From NCBI RefSeq assembly GCF_001528745.1, contig NZ_BCNS01000104.1, positions 26,952 through 90,951 of the forward strand: a stretch of 64,000 nt of DNA. Direction: 5' to 3'. Positions 34,025-43,086 of this stretch are shown here, piece after piece. Below the pieces are notes generated by a model, which did not search any database, was not told where the DNA came from, and worked only from the letters and a program-made list of their open reading frames with translations. How positions within the stretch are numbered: position 1 is the first letter of the stretch; every line of letters starts with the position of its first letter. The stretch comes from Marinobacterium profundum. Lineage in GTDB: Bacteria > Pseudomonadota > Gammaproteobacteria > Pseudomonadales > Balneatricaceae. Made by a program: the position numbers and the translations under genes.

Positions 34025-35386
34025 ATGCTCACCGGGTTAAAAATGTCAGAACTCATCGGCGCTCTTAGTCATGCCCTGGACATGACCGAAGGTCAGCCCA
34101 AGGGGCACTGTGTGCGCAGCTGCTGGATCGGCATGCATATAGCCCGTGAACTTGGCATGCCAGATGCTCAGCAATGGGAGCTGTACTACACCCTGTTGCT
34201 GAAGGATCTGGGATGCAGCAGCAATGCTGCCCGAATTTGCCAGCTTTATGCCACGGACGATCTCAACTTCAAGCATGACTTCAAGACCGTCGATGGCAGC
34301 CTGCCCCAGGTGCTGCGTTTTGTCATGCGTCACACCGGACTTAGCGGTGGCCTCGCCGAGCGCTTTCGCGCATTGATGACAATTATGCGCGATGGCTCCG
34401 AAATCGCCCAGGAGCTGATTCAGACACGCTGCGAGCGCGGCGCTGATATCGCCAAAAAGCTGCGTTTCAGCGACGGCGTGGCGGCGGGCATACGTGGCCT
34501 TGATGAACACTGGAATGGCAACGGCAAGCCCCAGGGCCTGGCCGGTGACGCGATTCCCCTCTATGCACGCATTGCCCTGCTGGCCCAGGTGATCGATGTC
34601 TTCCAGGTCAGCTCGACCCCTGAGCTGGCGCTGCAGGAAGTTCAGCTTCGCAGCGGCAGCTGGTTTGACCCGCAACTGGTAAAGGTGTTTGAGCGCGTGG
34701 CAACCAGCAAGGCATTCTGGGCGGTGCTGTCCAGCCACGATATTGAAGAGGCCGTCATGGCGCTGGAGCCGGCGCAGCACGAGGTGCTACTGGACGAAAA
34801 CTACCTGGACGAAATCGCCGCCGCCTTTGGTCAGGTGGTCGATTCAAAAAGCCCCTATACCGCCGGCCACAGCGAACGAGTGGCACTCTATACCGACATG
34901 ATCTGCGAGCAGCTGGAGCTGAGTAACAATGACCGGCGCTGGCTTAAGCGCGGTGCCCTGCTGCACGATATTGGCAAACTCGGCGTCAGCAACAGCATTC
35001 TCGACAAACCCGGCACGCTGGATGATCGAGAGTGGGCGCTGGTGCGCCAGCACGCCGCCTTCACCGAAGATATCCTGATCCGCATAAGTGCCTTCTCGCA
35101 CCTGGCAAAAATTGCCGGCGCCCACCACGAACGCCTCGACGGCAAAGGCTATCCCCGCGGACTAACTGCGCCCGATATCAGCCTGGAAACCCGTATCATC
35201 ACCACCGCGGATATCTTTGACGCCATTACAGCCGATCGCCCCTACCGTGGCCCCATACCGATCCCCGCAGCCCTGGAGATTATGGAGGCAGAGGTTGGCA
35301 CCGCCATCGATGCCGATTGTTTCAACGCCCTCAAAGCGGCCCTGCAGCTGCTGGTACAGGATAGCCCCACTCCGGAACCGGCATGA
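34025..35386 (+). CDS. HD-GYP phosphodiesterase with degenerate N-terminal HD domain
   Basis: 453 residues; GAGGG lies before the start. The C-terminal half (from about residue 265) is an HD-GYP domain: HSERVALYTD, LLHDIGKLGV, HHERLDGKGYPRG and ITTADIFDAITADRPYR contain the metal ligands and the GYP residues, expected to hydrolyse cyclic di-GMP. The N-terminal half resembles a second HD domain (GHCVRSCWIGMHIA ... LLLKDLG) in which the key His is replaced by Lys, so it is probably a sensory or regulatory copy. No receiver or membrane helix. The gene stands alone. Together with the GGDEF/EAL gene at 56909 it shows c-di-GMP signalling. Confidence 0.9.
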   Translation: MLTGLKMSELIGALSHALDMTEGQPKGHCVRSCWIGMHIARELGMPDAQQWELYYTLLLKDLGCSSNAARICQLYATDDLNFKHDFKTVDGSLPQVLRFVMRHTGLSGGLAERFRALMTIMRDGSEIAQELIQTRCERGADIAKKLRFSDGVAAGIRGLDEHWNGNGKPQGLAGDAIPLYARIALLAQVIDVFQVSSTPELALQEVQLRSGSWFDPQLVKVFERVATSKAFWAVLSSHDIEEAVMALEPAQHEVLLDENYLDEIAAAFGQVVDSKSPYTAGHSERVALYTDMICEQLELSNNDRRWLKRGALLHDIGKLGVSNSILDKPGTLDDREWALVRQHAAFTEDILIRISAFSHLAKIAGAHHERLDGKGYPRGLTAPDISLETRIITTADIFDAITADRPYRGPIPIPAALEIMEAEVGTAIDADCFNALKAALQLLVQDSPTPEPA

Positions 35387-35486
35387 CCGGCGCATATCTT
35401 TTTGCAGTGCAGCATTTATGGGCAAAAAAGGGCGTCTGTGGTACTTTACACACTCATTTTCAAGTCGCCTGTACTCGGACAGAACC

Positions 35487-35576
35487 ATGCTCGACTGGAT
35501 ACTGGCAACCAATGGCTTCATTCTGGAGGCCCTGCTGCTGGTTGCAGTATTAATCCATGTCGGCACACGAATCTGA
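35487..35576 (+). CDS. Possible 29-residue membrane peptide
   Basis: An ATG at 35487 opens a frame of 29 codons reading MLDWILATNGFILEALLLVAV and a short basic end, a single membrane helix. There is no strong ribosome-binding site, and it lies between the HD-GYP gene and the TonB receptor gene. It could be a real small protein or chance. Confidence 0.25.
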   Translation: MLDWILATNGFILEALLLVAVLIHVGTRI

Positions 35577-35622
35577 CCCGCGACGCTGAAACTCTATCTA
35601 CTGATAATTGTGAACAGTTGCC

Positions 35623-37695
35623 ATGAAACATACCCCATCATGTCTGCAGCAAGGCACCCTGGCCTTGATACTGCTGATCCTGACTCCGTTCTGCGCTACA
35701 GCCCAGGCGCATTCGGATGATCAGGATCAGGCAATGTTCAGCGAGTCCGACTTCTATGCGGTGATTCCTGAAGTCGTTTCGGCGACCCGTATCACCCAGA
35801 AACTGACCGAAGCTCCAGCCTCCATAAGCCTGATCGACCGGGACATGATTCTCGCCTCAGGCGCACTCAACGTTACTGATCTGTTGCGCCTGGTGCCCGG
35901 CTTTCAGGCGTTTCATGTCAACGCCAACAAATTCGGTACCACCTATCACGGCGTGAGCGATGATTTCCCCCGCCGCCTCGAAGTCATGGTGGATGGACGT
36001 TCCGTTTATCTGCCACTACTGTCCACCGTCGACTGGAATTCCCTGGGCCTTAGCCTCGATGATATAGAACGCATTGAAGTGGTCCGTGGCTCCAATGCGC
36101 CCGCCTATGGTTCCAACGCCTTTCTGGGCGCCATCAATATAGTCACCCGCTCGCCCTACACCGAAACAGGGGGGTCACTCAAGCTGCTGGGAGGCTCCCA
36201 GAATACCCGTCGGGTGGAAGGCCGTTTCAGCGCACCGGTGGGCAATACGCAAGTGCGGGTTAGTCTGGGCCATGACCAGAATGATGGCAGCGACCGCTTT
36301 GGGGATGGCGCGCGCAACCAGTACCTAAACCTGAGCGGGACCCTGGCGCCGACGCTGGCCGACACCGTACTGCTACAGGCCGGTTTCAGCGACGGATACG
36401 CTGATCGCGGTGACCTGGGCAACATTGACGAACCCAGCCCTATCTCCAAACGGGATCACCGGGCCAGCTACCAGTTCCTGCGCTGGAATCATGTAACTGA
36501 CAGCGCCGGCGAAACCCAGGTCTCCGCCTATCACAACTACCTGAACCTCTCGATCCCGTCTCCAAGCGTTGCCGACCTGGTGGAGTATGAGGGCCTGCCG
36601 GCCGGCTTTGCCACAGCACTACTGGCACAAAATCCGGATTTTCGACTGGATGGCGAACACGGCAAAACCGAACTCTACGATATCGAACTACAGCATACGC
36701 AGCCATGGGTCCCAGATCAGGCCACCTTGGTTTGGGGTTTGGGCTACCGGCAGGAGATTGCCCAGAGCGGTGTGCTATTGCAGGAGCGTGGGCGCATCAA
36801 TGAAGAACGCTGGCGCCTGTTCGGCAATCTGGAACTGGTACCCGCCGATGCCATGACCCTGAATTTCGGTGCCATGCTCGAGAGCAGCAGCACCAGCGCA
36901 GACAGCGCAGAGCTTTCTCCCCGGGTCGCCCTCAACTACAGACCCGATGAGCAGTCCGTTATCCGCACCGCCTACAGCCAGGCCTTTCGCATGCCTTCAC
37001 TACTGGACAAGAATGCCCAGTCGATAATCTATGACCCAGCCGGCGATGTGATGGATATCGTCGTGGTTCCCAACTCGGACATTGGGCCTGAGCGTATCAA
37101 AACGGCTGAATTTGGCTATTACCGGGCTTTCCAGTCTGTACCAGGGCATTTCGATGTGCGAATCTTTGTCGAGGATGTCGATAACGCCATCAGCAGTTTC
37201 TGGATAACCAATGATGATCTCGACGGCCGCGAGCGCTTAAGTGCCAACAACGCCTCATGGCGCAACAGCGGCGCCGAGTTTCAGCTACGCCTGCAGCCAC
37301 TGGAGCCACTCTGGTTACTGCTGAATTACAGCTATATCAATACCACTGACTTTACTGTCGACAAAGGTATTCCCAAAGGCGGTCTGGAGCGAAAGAACAA
37401 ACCACAAACTCCGCTGCATACAGCCTCGATGCTGTTGAACTACAATTTTGCACCACGCTGGAACTTCAGCCTGGCGCAATACTATATGGATATGGTTGAT
37501 TGGGATGAAGGCGGCTACCGGGACAGTTACAATCGCACCGATGTGCGTCTGGCAAAGGAATGGAACCTGCCAGCTGGGCAGCGCCTTTCGGGGGCACTGA
37601 TATTTCAGAACCTGCTGGGTGACAAGTACTCCGAATTTTACCGGTACAATGAATTCGATCAACGCACCTATTTGCAGCTACAACTCGAATTCTGA
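35623..37695 (+). CDS. TonB-dependent outer-membrane receptor
   Basis: 690 residues with a signal peptide cut near AQA-HS (residue 29). The plug domain starts with PEVVSATRITQKLTEAPASISLIDRD (short pieces VVSATR and TEAPAS), and DDIERIEVVRGSNAPAYGSNAFLGAINIVTR is the typical TonB-receptor plug end (pieces IERIEVVRG and GAINIVTR). A 22-strand barrel follows, ending in an aromatic-rich last strand with C-terminal Phe. It imports an unknown ligand across the outer membrane using TonB energy. It leads a run with an ABC_sub_bind protein and a hybrid kinase, 29 bp to the next gene, so it may take part in signal sensing. Confidence 0.9.
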   Translation: MKHTPSCLQQGTLALILLILTPFCATAQAHSDDQDQAMFSESDFYAVIPEVVSATRITQKLTEAPASISLIDRDMILASGALNVTDLLRLVPGFQAFHVNANKFGTTYHGVSDDFPRRLEVMVDGRSVYLPLLSTVDWNSLGLSLDDIERIEVVRGSNAPAYGSNAFLGAINIVTRSPYTETGGSLKLLGGSQNTRRVEGRFSAPVGNTQVRVSLGHDQNDGSDRFGDGARNQYLNLSGTLAPTLADTVLLQAGFSDGYADRGDLGNIDEPSPISKRDHRASYQFLRWNHVTDSAGETQVSAYHNYLNLSIPSPSVADLVEYEGLPAGFATALLAQNPDFRLDGEHGKTELYDIELQHTQPWVPDQATLVWGLGYRQEIAQSGVLLQERGRINEERWRLFGNLELVPADAMTLNFGAMLESSSTSADSAELSPRVALNYRPDEQSVIRTAYSQAFRMPSLLDKNAQSIIYDPAGDVMDIVVVPNSDIGPERIKTAEFGYYRAFQSVPGHFDVRIFVEDVDNAISSFWITNDDLDGRERLSANNASWRNSGAEFQLRLQPLEPLWLLLNYSYINTTDFTVDKGIPKGGLERKNKPQTPLHTASMLLNYNFAPRWNFSLAQYYMDMVDWDEGGYRDSYNRTDVRLAKEWNLPAGQRLSGALIFQNLLGDKYSEFYRYNEFDQRTYLQLQLEF

Positions 37696-37724
37696 TAACC
37701 CGGCGACGCGAATGGATACGCTGA

Positions 37725-38663
37725 ATGCAGGCATCGGATACACGCAAGTACAGGCAACACCCCAATCTTCGGCGGTCAGGACTCCTGCTGTTGATGTTTG
37801 TTCTGTGGCTTACAGGCACCCGCGCTGTCGCTGAGCCATTGATACTGATGAGCGAGAACAGCGCGCTCTATAGACTGGTGGCCGAAGAAATCAGGCGCAG
37901 CGCCAAGCTGCCCCTGGCGCTGTACAGCACCGAAAACATACCGTCCCAGGAGCGGCTTGACCAGGGACTCAACATCGCCATAGGCGCAAGGGCCTGCGAA
38001 CAACTGCTGCAGCACAGCGGCCAGGCCGACCTGATCTGTACCTTGGTTCCGCGCTCCACCTTCGAGTCCCTGTCGACACTGTACGACAGCGGACAGCGCC
38101 GTATCAGTGCGGTCTACCTGGATCAGCCGCTGCAACGCCAGCTACGCCTTGCCCGCCTGCTAGTACCCAATGCCAAAAGTATCGGCACCATGTTCGGCCC
38201 TTTCTCGAATGCCTCCATGCAGATGTTCGACCAGGCGTCCCTGCGTGAAAAGCTGACCCCCCTGTCCATCACTCTGGACGAGGCGGATAACCCGATCGAA
38301 CGACTAACCCCACTGATTCAACAAAGTGACGTCTTCCTCGCCCTGCCCGACCGAGCCCTTTTTAACCGCTCCACCGCCAAGTGGCTGCTGTACATTACGC
38401 TGCAACAGAAAGTGCCGGTGATTGGTTTTTCCAAAACCTATGTCGAAGCTGGGGCACTGGCCGCTGTATACTCAACACCCGCACAGATCGGCCAGCAAAC
38501 CGGCGAGCTGTTACGCGAACTCGACCTGTCCCAACCCTTGCCGCCACCGACCTACCCGAAATATTACAATGTCAGCAGCAACCCGATAGTGGCCCGCACC
38601 CTGGAACTGCCCGAACCTGACGATCAGGCACTGTACCGGCAACTGGAGGGCGGCTCTAAATGA
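37725..38663 (+). CDS. Periplasmic ABC_sub_bind-type substrate-binding protein
   Basis: 312 residues. A hydrophobic leader (LLLLMFVLWLTG) near residue 20 ends close to AVAEP, a likely signal peptide. The two-lobed body has VAEEIRRSAKLPLALY, VPNAKSIGTMFGPFS and GALAAVYSTPAQIGQQTGELL, the family landmarks of PF04392-type binding proteins. No ABC permease or ATPase gene follows; instead the next gene, overlapping by 4 bp (ATGA), is a hybrid histidine kinase. This strongly suggests that the protein presents a ligand to the kinase rather than to a transporter (inference). Confidence 0.8.
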   Translation: MQASDTRKYRQHPNLRRSGLLLLMFVLWLTGTRAVAEPLILMSENSALYRLVAEEIRRSAKLPLALYSTENIPSQERLDQGLNIAIGARACEQLLQHSGQADLICTLVPRSTFESLSTLYDSGQRRISAVYLDQPLQRQLRLARLLVPNAKSIGTMFGPFSNASMQMFDQASLREKLTPLSITLDEADNPIERLTPLIQQSDVFLALPDRALFNRSTAKWLLYITLQQKVPVIGFSKTYVEAGALAAVYSTPAQIGQQTGELLRELDLSQPLPPPTYPKYYNVSSNPIVARTLELPEPDDQALYRQLEGGSK

Positions 38664-41329
38664 AACGCCACCTCAGAACCCTGGGAATCCGCCAGCGTGT
38701 ACTGATGATTTCGCTGTTGCCCATGGTTCTTTTTGCTCTGGTACTGGGCGGCTATTTCATCAGCACCCGGATTGATGACACCCAGTTTTCGATGCTGGAG
38801 CGTGGCCAGTCCATCAGCCGCTTGCTGGCATCTGCCTCTGAATTTGGCCTGTTGCTGGGCAACCACGAACTGCTGCGTAATCTTGGCAAGGGCGTAAGCC
38901 AGGAGCCCGATGTGGCCGACGTCGTATTTCTGGATGAGCGTTTTGAACTCATTACCCGCTCGCGCGCTTTCGAGCTTCACCTGAAACCCCAGGGGCCTTT
39001 TGTCTATAGGGAAAACAATCACTGGTACTTCGCAGAGCCTGTACAGGTAACCGGCATATCCTTCCAGGACTTCCCCGAGTATCCCGATGCCAAGAACCGA
39101 CTGGATACCATTGGCTGGGTTATCATCATTCTGTCCAATGACCAGACCCGCAGCCGTCAGCTGAGCATCCTGATTACCGGCTTGCTGCTGATGCTCGGCA
39201 CCTTTGGCATCACCTGCGTCATGGCGCTGCGCTTTGGCAGCCGTATTACCCAGCCTATACAGGGCCTTAGCCATGTCGTCGAGCGCCTGCAGGATGGTCA
39301 GCTTGATACCCGCGCCGAAGTCTCTTACACCGGCGAACTGCGCACACTGGCCCGGGGCATTAACCGCATGGCAGCCCGTATCCAGGAATCCAGCTCAATA
39401 ATGGAATCCAAGGTGGACTCCACCAGCAAAACGCTACGCTCAACGCTGAACCACCTTGAAACCAAGAACCGGGAGCTGGAGCTGGCCCGATTCAAGGCCG
39501 ACACCGCCAATCTCGCCAAGGACGAATTTCTGGCCCGCATGAGCCATGAGCTGCGTACCCCCATGACCTCGGTGCTGGGCTTCGCCCGCCTGCTCGATGA
39601 AACCAACACCAACAATGAGCAGCGCGAATACACCCGCATCATCAACCAGACATCCACGGCCCTGCTCAGCATCATTGATGACATTCTCGATCTGTCCAAG
39701 CTAGAGTCCAACGCCATCAAGCTTGAACAGATTCCGCTGAACCTCGAAGACCTGCTGCTAGATGTGCTGGAAATGCAGGCACCTCCAGCTCATCACAAGG
39801 GGCTGGAACTCGTTCTGCACTACGCTCAGGAGATACCTGACACCCTGCTGGGCGACCCCACCCGCCTGCGCCAGATCCTTATCAACCTGGTGGCCAACGC
39901 CATCAAGTTTACCGAGAAAGGCGAAGTCCAGCTGTTCGTGGAAGCCGAAAACCTCGACAGACATCACTCCATACTGCGAATCAGGGTGGAGGATTCAGGC
40001 ATTGGTATTGCGGAAAACCAGAAAGGCAAACTGTTCAAGGCCTTTACTCAGGCCGATACCTCCATCACCCGACGCTTTGGCGGCTCTGGGCTAGGATTGG
40101 TTATTACCCAAAGGCTGATCAGCCTGATGGACGGCACAATAAAGCTCAGCAGTGAACTGAACAAGGGGACACAAATCAGTCTGGCGATACCCTTCACCCA
40201 CGGCGAGCAGATCGCAAAACCCCTGCCTGAGACCCGGCCAGAGTGCGGTCCAATTCTCCTCTTCGAACCTCACCCGGCCATGCGAAAATCCCTGCAGACG
40301 CTGCTGTTTCACCAGCACATGAAGATTGACACGGCACTGAACTTCGATGATTTTTGCCGCCGTGCAGGCCAGTATGACAGCCTGATCTGGGGCGACAGTC
40401 CTGGCATGAGTAATGCGCAGTTCCAGGTACTGTTGCAACAGCTACGCCAGAGCTACAGTGCCCGGCTGGTTATTCTGTGCGCCAACGGTTCCAGCCAGTT
40501 CCAACTGGATGAACAGACACTAATCGTGCACAAGCCGGTGCGGACCCGCAATCTGCTGCGGGCACTGAACACAATGACACAGGACCCGGTGATCGAAGAG
40601 ATAGGGGGAGCCAAAACTCCCGCCGAGAAATCCCCCTGCACGGGCCTTGACGTCTTGATTGCCGAAGACAACGATCTGAACCGCCTGCTGATCACGAAAA
40701 TTCTCAGCCGGGCAGGTATCCGCTCAAGAGAGGCCACCAGCGGCGTGGAAGTGTTGGAACAGGTCACTAAAAAGGCACCTGATCTGATTCTGATGGACGT
40801 GCACATGCCCAGGATGGATGGTATCGAGGCAACAAGACGCCTGCGCCGAACCTACCCAGAGCTGCCTATAATCGCGCTTACCGCCAACGTGGTGCCGCGG
40901 GAGCATCAGGCATTGCAGAACGCCGGCATCACCAAGATCATGTTCAAGCCCATCAATGAACAGGAACTGCTTACCGCAGTAAAGCGCCATTGCAGCCCCG
41001 CACCCACACGCCCTGCGCCTCAGGCTGCGGTGGACAAAGATGCCTCACCGTTGCTGAGCTACGCGCAAATACAGCAGGAAATACAGCGACAGCTGGACGC
41101 CTGCCAGCAAGGAGTACTGAGCCGTGATGCCGCAAAAATGCGGCACCATGCACACCAGCTGCTGGGCATCAGCGGACTATACGATTGGCCGGAGTTTGAG
41201 GCGCTTACCGCCGACTTCCACCAGTGTGTTATTGATGGCCACGGCCAGCGTAAACTCTGGCAGTCACTCTGGCGCCTGCAACGTCTCAGCAAGCAGCCAC
41301 TGCCAATTACAGACACAGATCCGGCCTAA
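38660..41329 (+). CDS. BarA-like hybrid sensor histidine kinase
   Basis: 889 residues. Membrane helices at about 14-36 and 168-192 enclose a periplasmic sensor of about 130 residues. Then HAMP (to about 245), a coiled coil, HisKA with His296 (RMSHELRTPM), ATPase domain (VEDSGIGIAE, FGGSGLGLVIT), a degenerate receiver about 525-640 lacking a clear phospho-Asp, a true receiver (IAEDNDLNR, phospho-Asp near 712 in LILMDVHMPRMDG), and an HPt domain (HHAHQLLGIS near 829). The full phosphorelay layout is that of BarA/VarS-type kinases that act on a GacA/UvrY response regulator. Coupled by ATGA overlap to the binding-protein gene. Confidence 0.92.
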   Translation: MKRHLRTLGIRQRVLMISLLPMVLFALVLGGYFISTRIDDTQFSMLERGQSISRLLASASEFGLLLGNHELLRNLGKGVSQEPDVADVVFLDERFELITRSRAFELHLKPQGPFVYRENNHWYFAEPVQVTGISFQDFPEYPDAKNRLDTIGWVIIILSNDQTRSRQLSILITGLLLMLGTFGITCVMALRFGSRITQPIQGLSHVVERLQDGQLDTRAEVSYTGELRTLARGINRMAARIQESSSIMESKVDSTSKTLRSTLNHLETKNRELELARFKADTANLAKDEFLARMSHELRTPMTSVLGFARLLDETNTNNEQREYTRIINQTSTALLSIIDDILDLSKLESNAIKLEQIPLNLEDLLLDVLEMQAPPAHHKGLELVLHYAQEIPDTLLGDPTRLRQILINLVANAIKFTEKGEVQLFVEAENLDRHHSILRIRVEDSGIGIAENQKGKLFKAFTQADTSITRRFGGSGLGLVITQRLISLMDGTIKLSSELNKGTQISLAIPFTHGEQIAKPLPETRPECGPILLFEPHPAMRKSLQTLLFHQHMKIDTALNFDDFCRRAGQYDSLIWGDSPGMSNAQFQVLLQQLRQSYSARLVILCANGSSQFQLDEQTLIVHKPVRTRNLLRALNTMTQDPVIEEIGGAKTPAEKSPCTGLDVLIAEDNDLNRLLITKILSRAGIRSREATSGVEVLEQVTKKAPDLILMDVHMPRMDGIEATRRLRRTYPELPIIALTANVVPREHQALQNAGITKIMFKPINEQELLTAVKRHCSPAPTRPAPQAAVDKDASPLLSYAQIQQEIQRQLDACQQGVLSRDAAKMRHHAHQLLGISGLYDWPEFEALTADFHQCVIDGHGQRKLWQSLWRLQRLSKQPLPITDTDPA

Positions 41330-41347
41330 CAAGACGTTTGGTGTAGC

Positions 41348-41505
41348 TATTAACCCGGTGGACAAATAGGTTCCCTTCCTATTTGTCCGTCACGCCAGAA
41401 AAACTAGCGCAAGTGCATGGACTTGCTGGTTTTTCTGGCGTTCGCATTGGCCTGCGGCCAATGATGAAGCGTCCCTGCTTCATGTATTAACCCGCCGGGT
41501 TAATA
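41348..41505 (-). repeat. Copy C of the multi-hairpin intergenic repeat (most complete)
   Basis: 158 bp. Terminal arms TATTAACCCGG and CCGGGTTAATA pair perfectly over 11 bp. Inside are four perfect hairpins in a row: ACAAATAGG/CCTATTTGT; CCAGAAAAAC/GTTTTTCTGG enclosing GCAAGT/ACTTGC; CATTGGCC/GGCCAATG; ATGAAGC/GCTTCAT. The right terminal arm can also fold alone (ATTAACCC-GCC-GGGTTAAT), so two foldings compete. It lies 22 bp from the stop of the minus-strand gene on its right. Confidence 0.9.
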
Positions 41506-41527
41506 TCAAGCTGGTGATACGGGACTG

Positions 41528-41902
41528 TCAAAATTCGCGGAACACCGGATCCCGCGCGATTAGATCGGAGAGATCAGCCACGATAATGCGCAGCCGCTCC
41601 CTGCCAGCGCGGTCAAACAGGTAATTATCTATACCCTCCCCAGCCGCGGGCTCCTTCTCATCCCCTTCCTGCAGAAGCAGGCAACGCAGGCGAATGGCCT
41701 CGAGTTCCGGGTCATGTCGCATCGGCATGCCGACATACAGATCCCAGCGCTGCTGTGTTGTCGTGCAATCCAGTACGCCCTGTAACAACGCCAATATCTC
41801 GGCACGGGACGGACGATAAGTCGGCGCCTTGCCGAAATAAAGTGCCAGGGCCATCAGGCACAGCAGTACCAGGGTAACGACAAACGCCGCCAGGAAGGCC
41901 AA
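41528..41902 (-). CDS. Hypothetical membrane-anchored protein
   Basis: 124 residues. A single N-terminal membrane helix (FVVTLVLLCLMALALYFG) is followed by a soluble helical domain with a conserved-looking TYRPSRAEILALLQGVLDCTT (pieces SRAEILALL and WDLYVGMP) that resembles proteins often next to DUF2489 genes. Function unknown. It starts 4 bp after the stop of the DUF2489 gene, so the two form an operon. The multi-hairpin repeat lies just past its stop. Confidence 0.7.
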   Translation of the reverse strand: MAFLAAFVVTLVLLCLMALALYFGKAPTYRPSRAEILALLQGVLDCTTTQQRWDLYVGMPMRHDPELEAIRLRCLLLQEGDEKEPAAGEGIDNYLFDRAGRERLRIIVADLSDLIARDPVFREF

Positions 41903-41905
41903 GGG

Positions 41906-42388
41906 TCAGTGCATCCGGTCAAGCGGATACTCATGCAGCTTGGCGGCTGCACGCAGCAGCCCATCGCGGTGCTGCTGCTCCAGCACATCCATTTCCTGGC
42001 GGAAACGTCGCTGCTGCGAACGTTCCAGCGACTTCCATCCCTTCAAAAAGGGGATGTGCCGCGTGGCTTCGTAGTGCGTCGATATGATTTCAAAGTCGGG
42101 ATTTTGATGCAGTTCCGGCATCAGATTGTCGAGCAGCACCTTCAGGCGGATGGAGCCTTCCGTCAGAGTCATTTTTTCGTCTTCAGACATGGCTCGGGCG
42201 ATCACCCGAATACTGTCGATCAGATACTGACGCTGCTCCCGGGCCTTGGTTTCTGCCTGAATCTGAAACGCCTCGCGCTGCTGCCTTTGCTCTTTCAGGG
42301 CTCGCAGGTGAGTGACTATATACCAGGACAAAGCCACTATAATCACCAAACCCAGGCCCGCTGCCCCAAACATCAAACTGTCACTCAT
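41906..42388 (-). CDS. DUF2489-family membrane-anchored protein
   Basis: 160 residues. One membrane helix at residues 9-27 (GLGLVIIVALSWYIVTHL) is followed by a charged coiled-coil linker (LKEQRQQREAFQIQAETKA region) and the DUF2489 domain: RQYLIDSIRVIARAM, EGSIRLKVLLDNLMP, HYEATRHIPFLKGW. The family has no known function. First of a two-gene operon with the 124-residue gene. Confidence 0.8.
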   Translation of the reverse strand: MSDSLMFGAAGLGLVIIVALSWYIVTHLRALKEQRQQREAFQIQAETKAREQRQYLIDSIRVIARAMSEDEKMTLTEGSIRLKVLLDNLMPELHQNPDFEIISTHYEATRHIPFLKGWKSLERSQQRRFRQEMDVLEQQHRDGLLRAAAKLHEYPLDRMH

Positions 42389-42491
42389 TGGCCACCCTGT
42401 CGTTTATCCTGTTTAGTCAGGTGAACCATTATGCATAATCGCCAGCTGAAACCCAGAGCTCCAGCAAGCAGGCCACCGCTACCCACGCACG

Positions 42492-42524
42492 AAAAAGGCC
42501 CGTTACGGGTCAGTAACGGGCCTT
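42492..42524 (-). terminator. Strong terminator after the 57-aa gene
   Basis: AAGGCCCGTTAC and GTAACGGGCCTT are perfect 12-bp arms with a 6-nt loop; on the minus strand the stem is followed by five T. It lies 60 bp past the stop of the small gene at 42584-42757. Confidence 0.9.
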
Positions 42525-42583
42525 GTAAAACTGGAATCTGTGGCGAATTCGCTGCGCGGCGTTACGCCTGGTTCAAACAGTGA

Positions 42584-42757
42584 TCAGCCGGCGATACCAA
42601 CGAAGTCGTACTGGGGCGCTGGGGCCTCAGTCGGCTTTTTGTTCATCTGCTGAATGCGGGCATTGCGCTGTTCTAGTGCCTGAGCCAGAACCTGAATTCC
42701 GGTTTTGCTCGGAGTCTGCTCGGATGTTTCCAGACGTACATTCAGATTTGCACTCAT
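42584..42757 (-). CDS. Small 57-residue protein, unknown function
   Basis: An ATG at 42757 is preceded at 7 nt by a perfect AGGAGG and opens a 57-codon frame ending in TGA at 42584, followed by a strong terminator, so the gene looks genuine despite its size. The product begins MSANLNVRLETSEQTPSKTG, continues with a helix rich in Gln, Arg and Ala (VLAQALEQRNARIQQMNKK) and ends in a Pro-rich tail YDFVGIAG. It is soluble and likely partly disordered. No family recognised. Standalone transcription unit. Confidence 0.75.
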   Translation of the reverse strand: MSANLNVRLETSEQTPSKTGIQVLAQALEQRNARIQQMNKKPTEAPAPQYDFVGIAG

Positions 42758-43086
42758 GCTCAGGCCTCCTGCGGCTTTGGCTATCTCACTGGCAGTGGCC
42801 CCGGGGGCTGATGGAGCCAGTTATCGAATTCGACTGGAGCCAGTATAGACAGAAGCGTTTAGCATGTAATGGAATATCATATTCTATATTTAGACCATAA
42901 ACGCATATGCGAGACCTGTGAATACGACCGTCCAACACCCGTTCCCCGCCTGGCTCCAACTATTCCAGGGTGCTGGCGCTACGCCTGCTTAATGCCGCAC
43001 CCTATAGTGAACGGGTATTGTGAAATAAGCAGAAAGACCGAGTTCCACGCTATCGCAACCCCTTATCGAGTACTGAGATCCTTGCC
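42758..43086. other. Intergenic region upstream of two divergent genes
   Basis: Should hold the promoters of the 57-aa gene (left) and of the 221-aa gene (right). AT-rich patch at 42865-42905. No coding frame with a ribosome-binding site was found. Confidence 0.4.
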
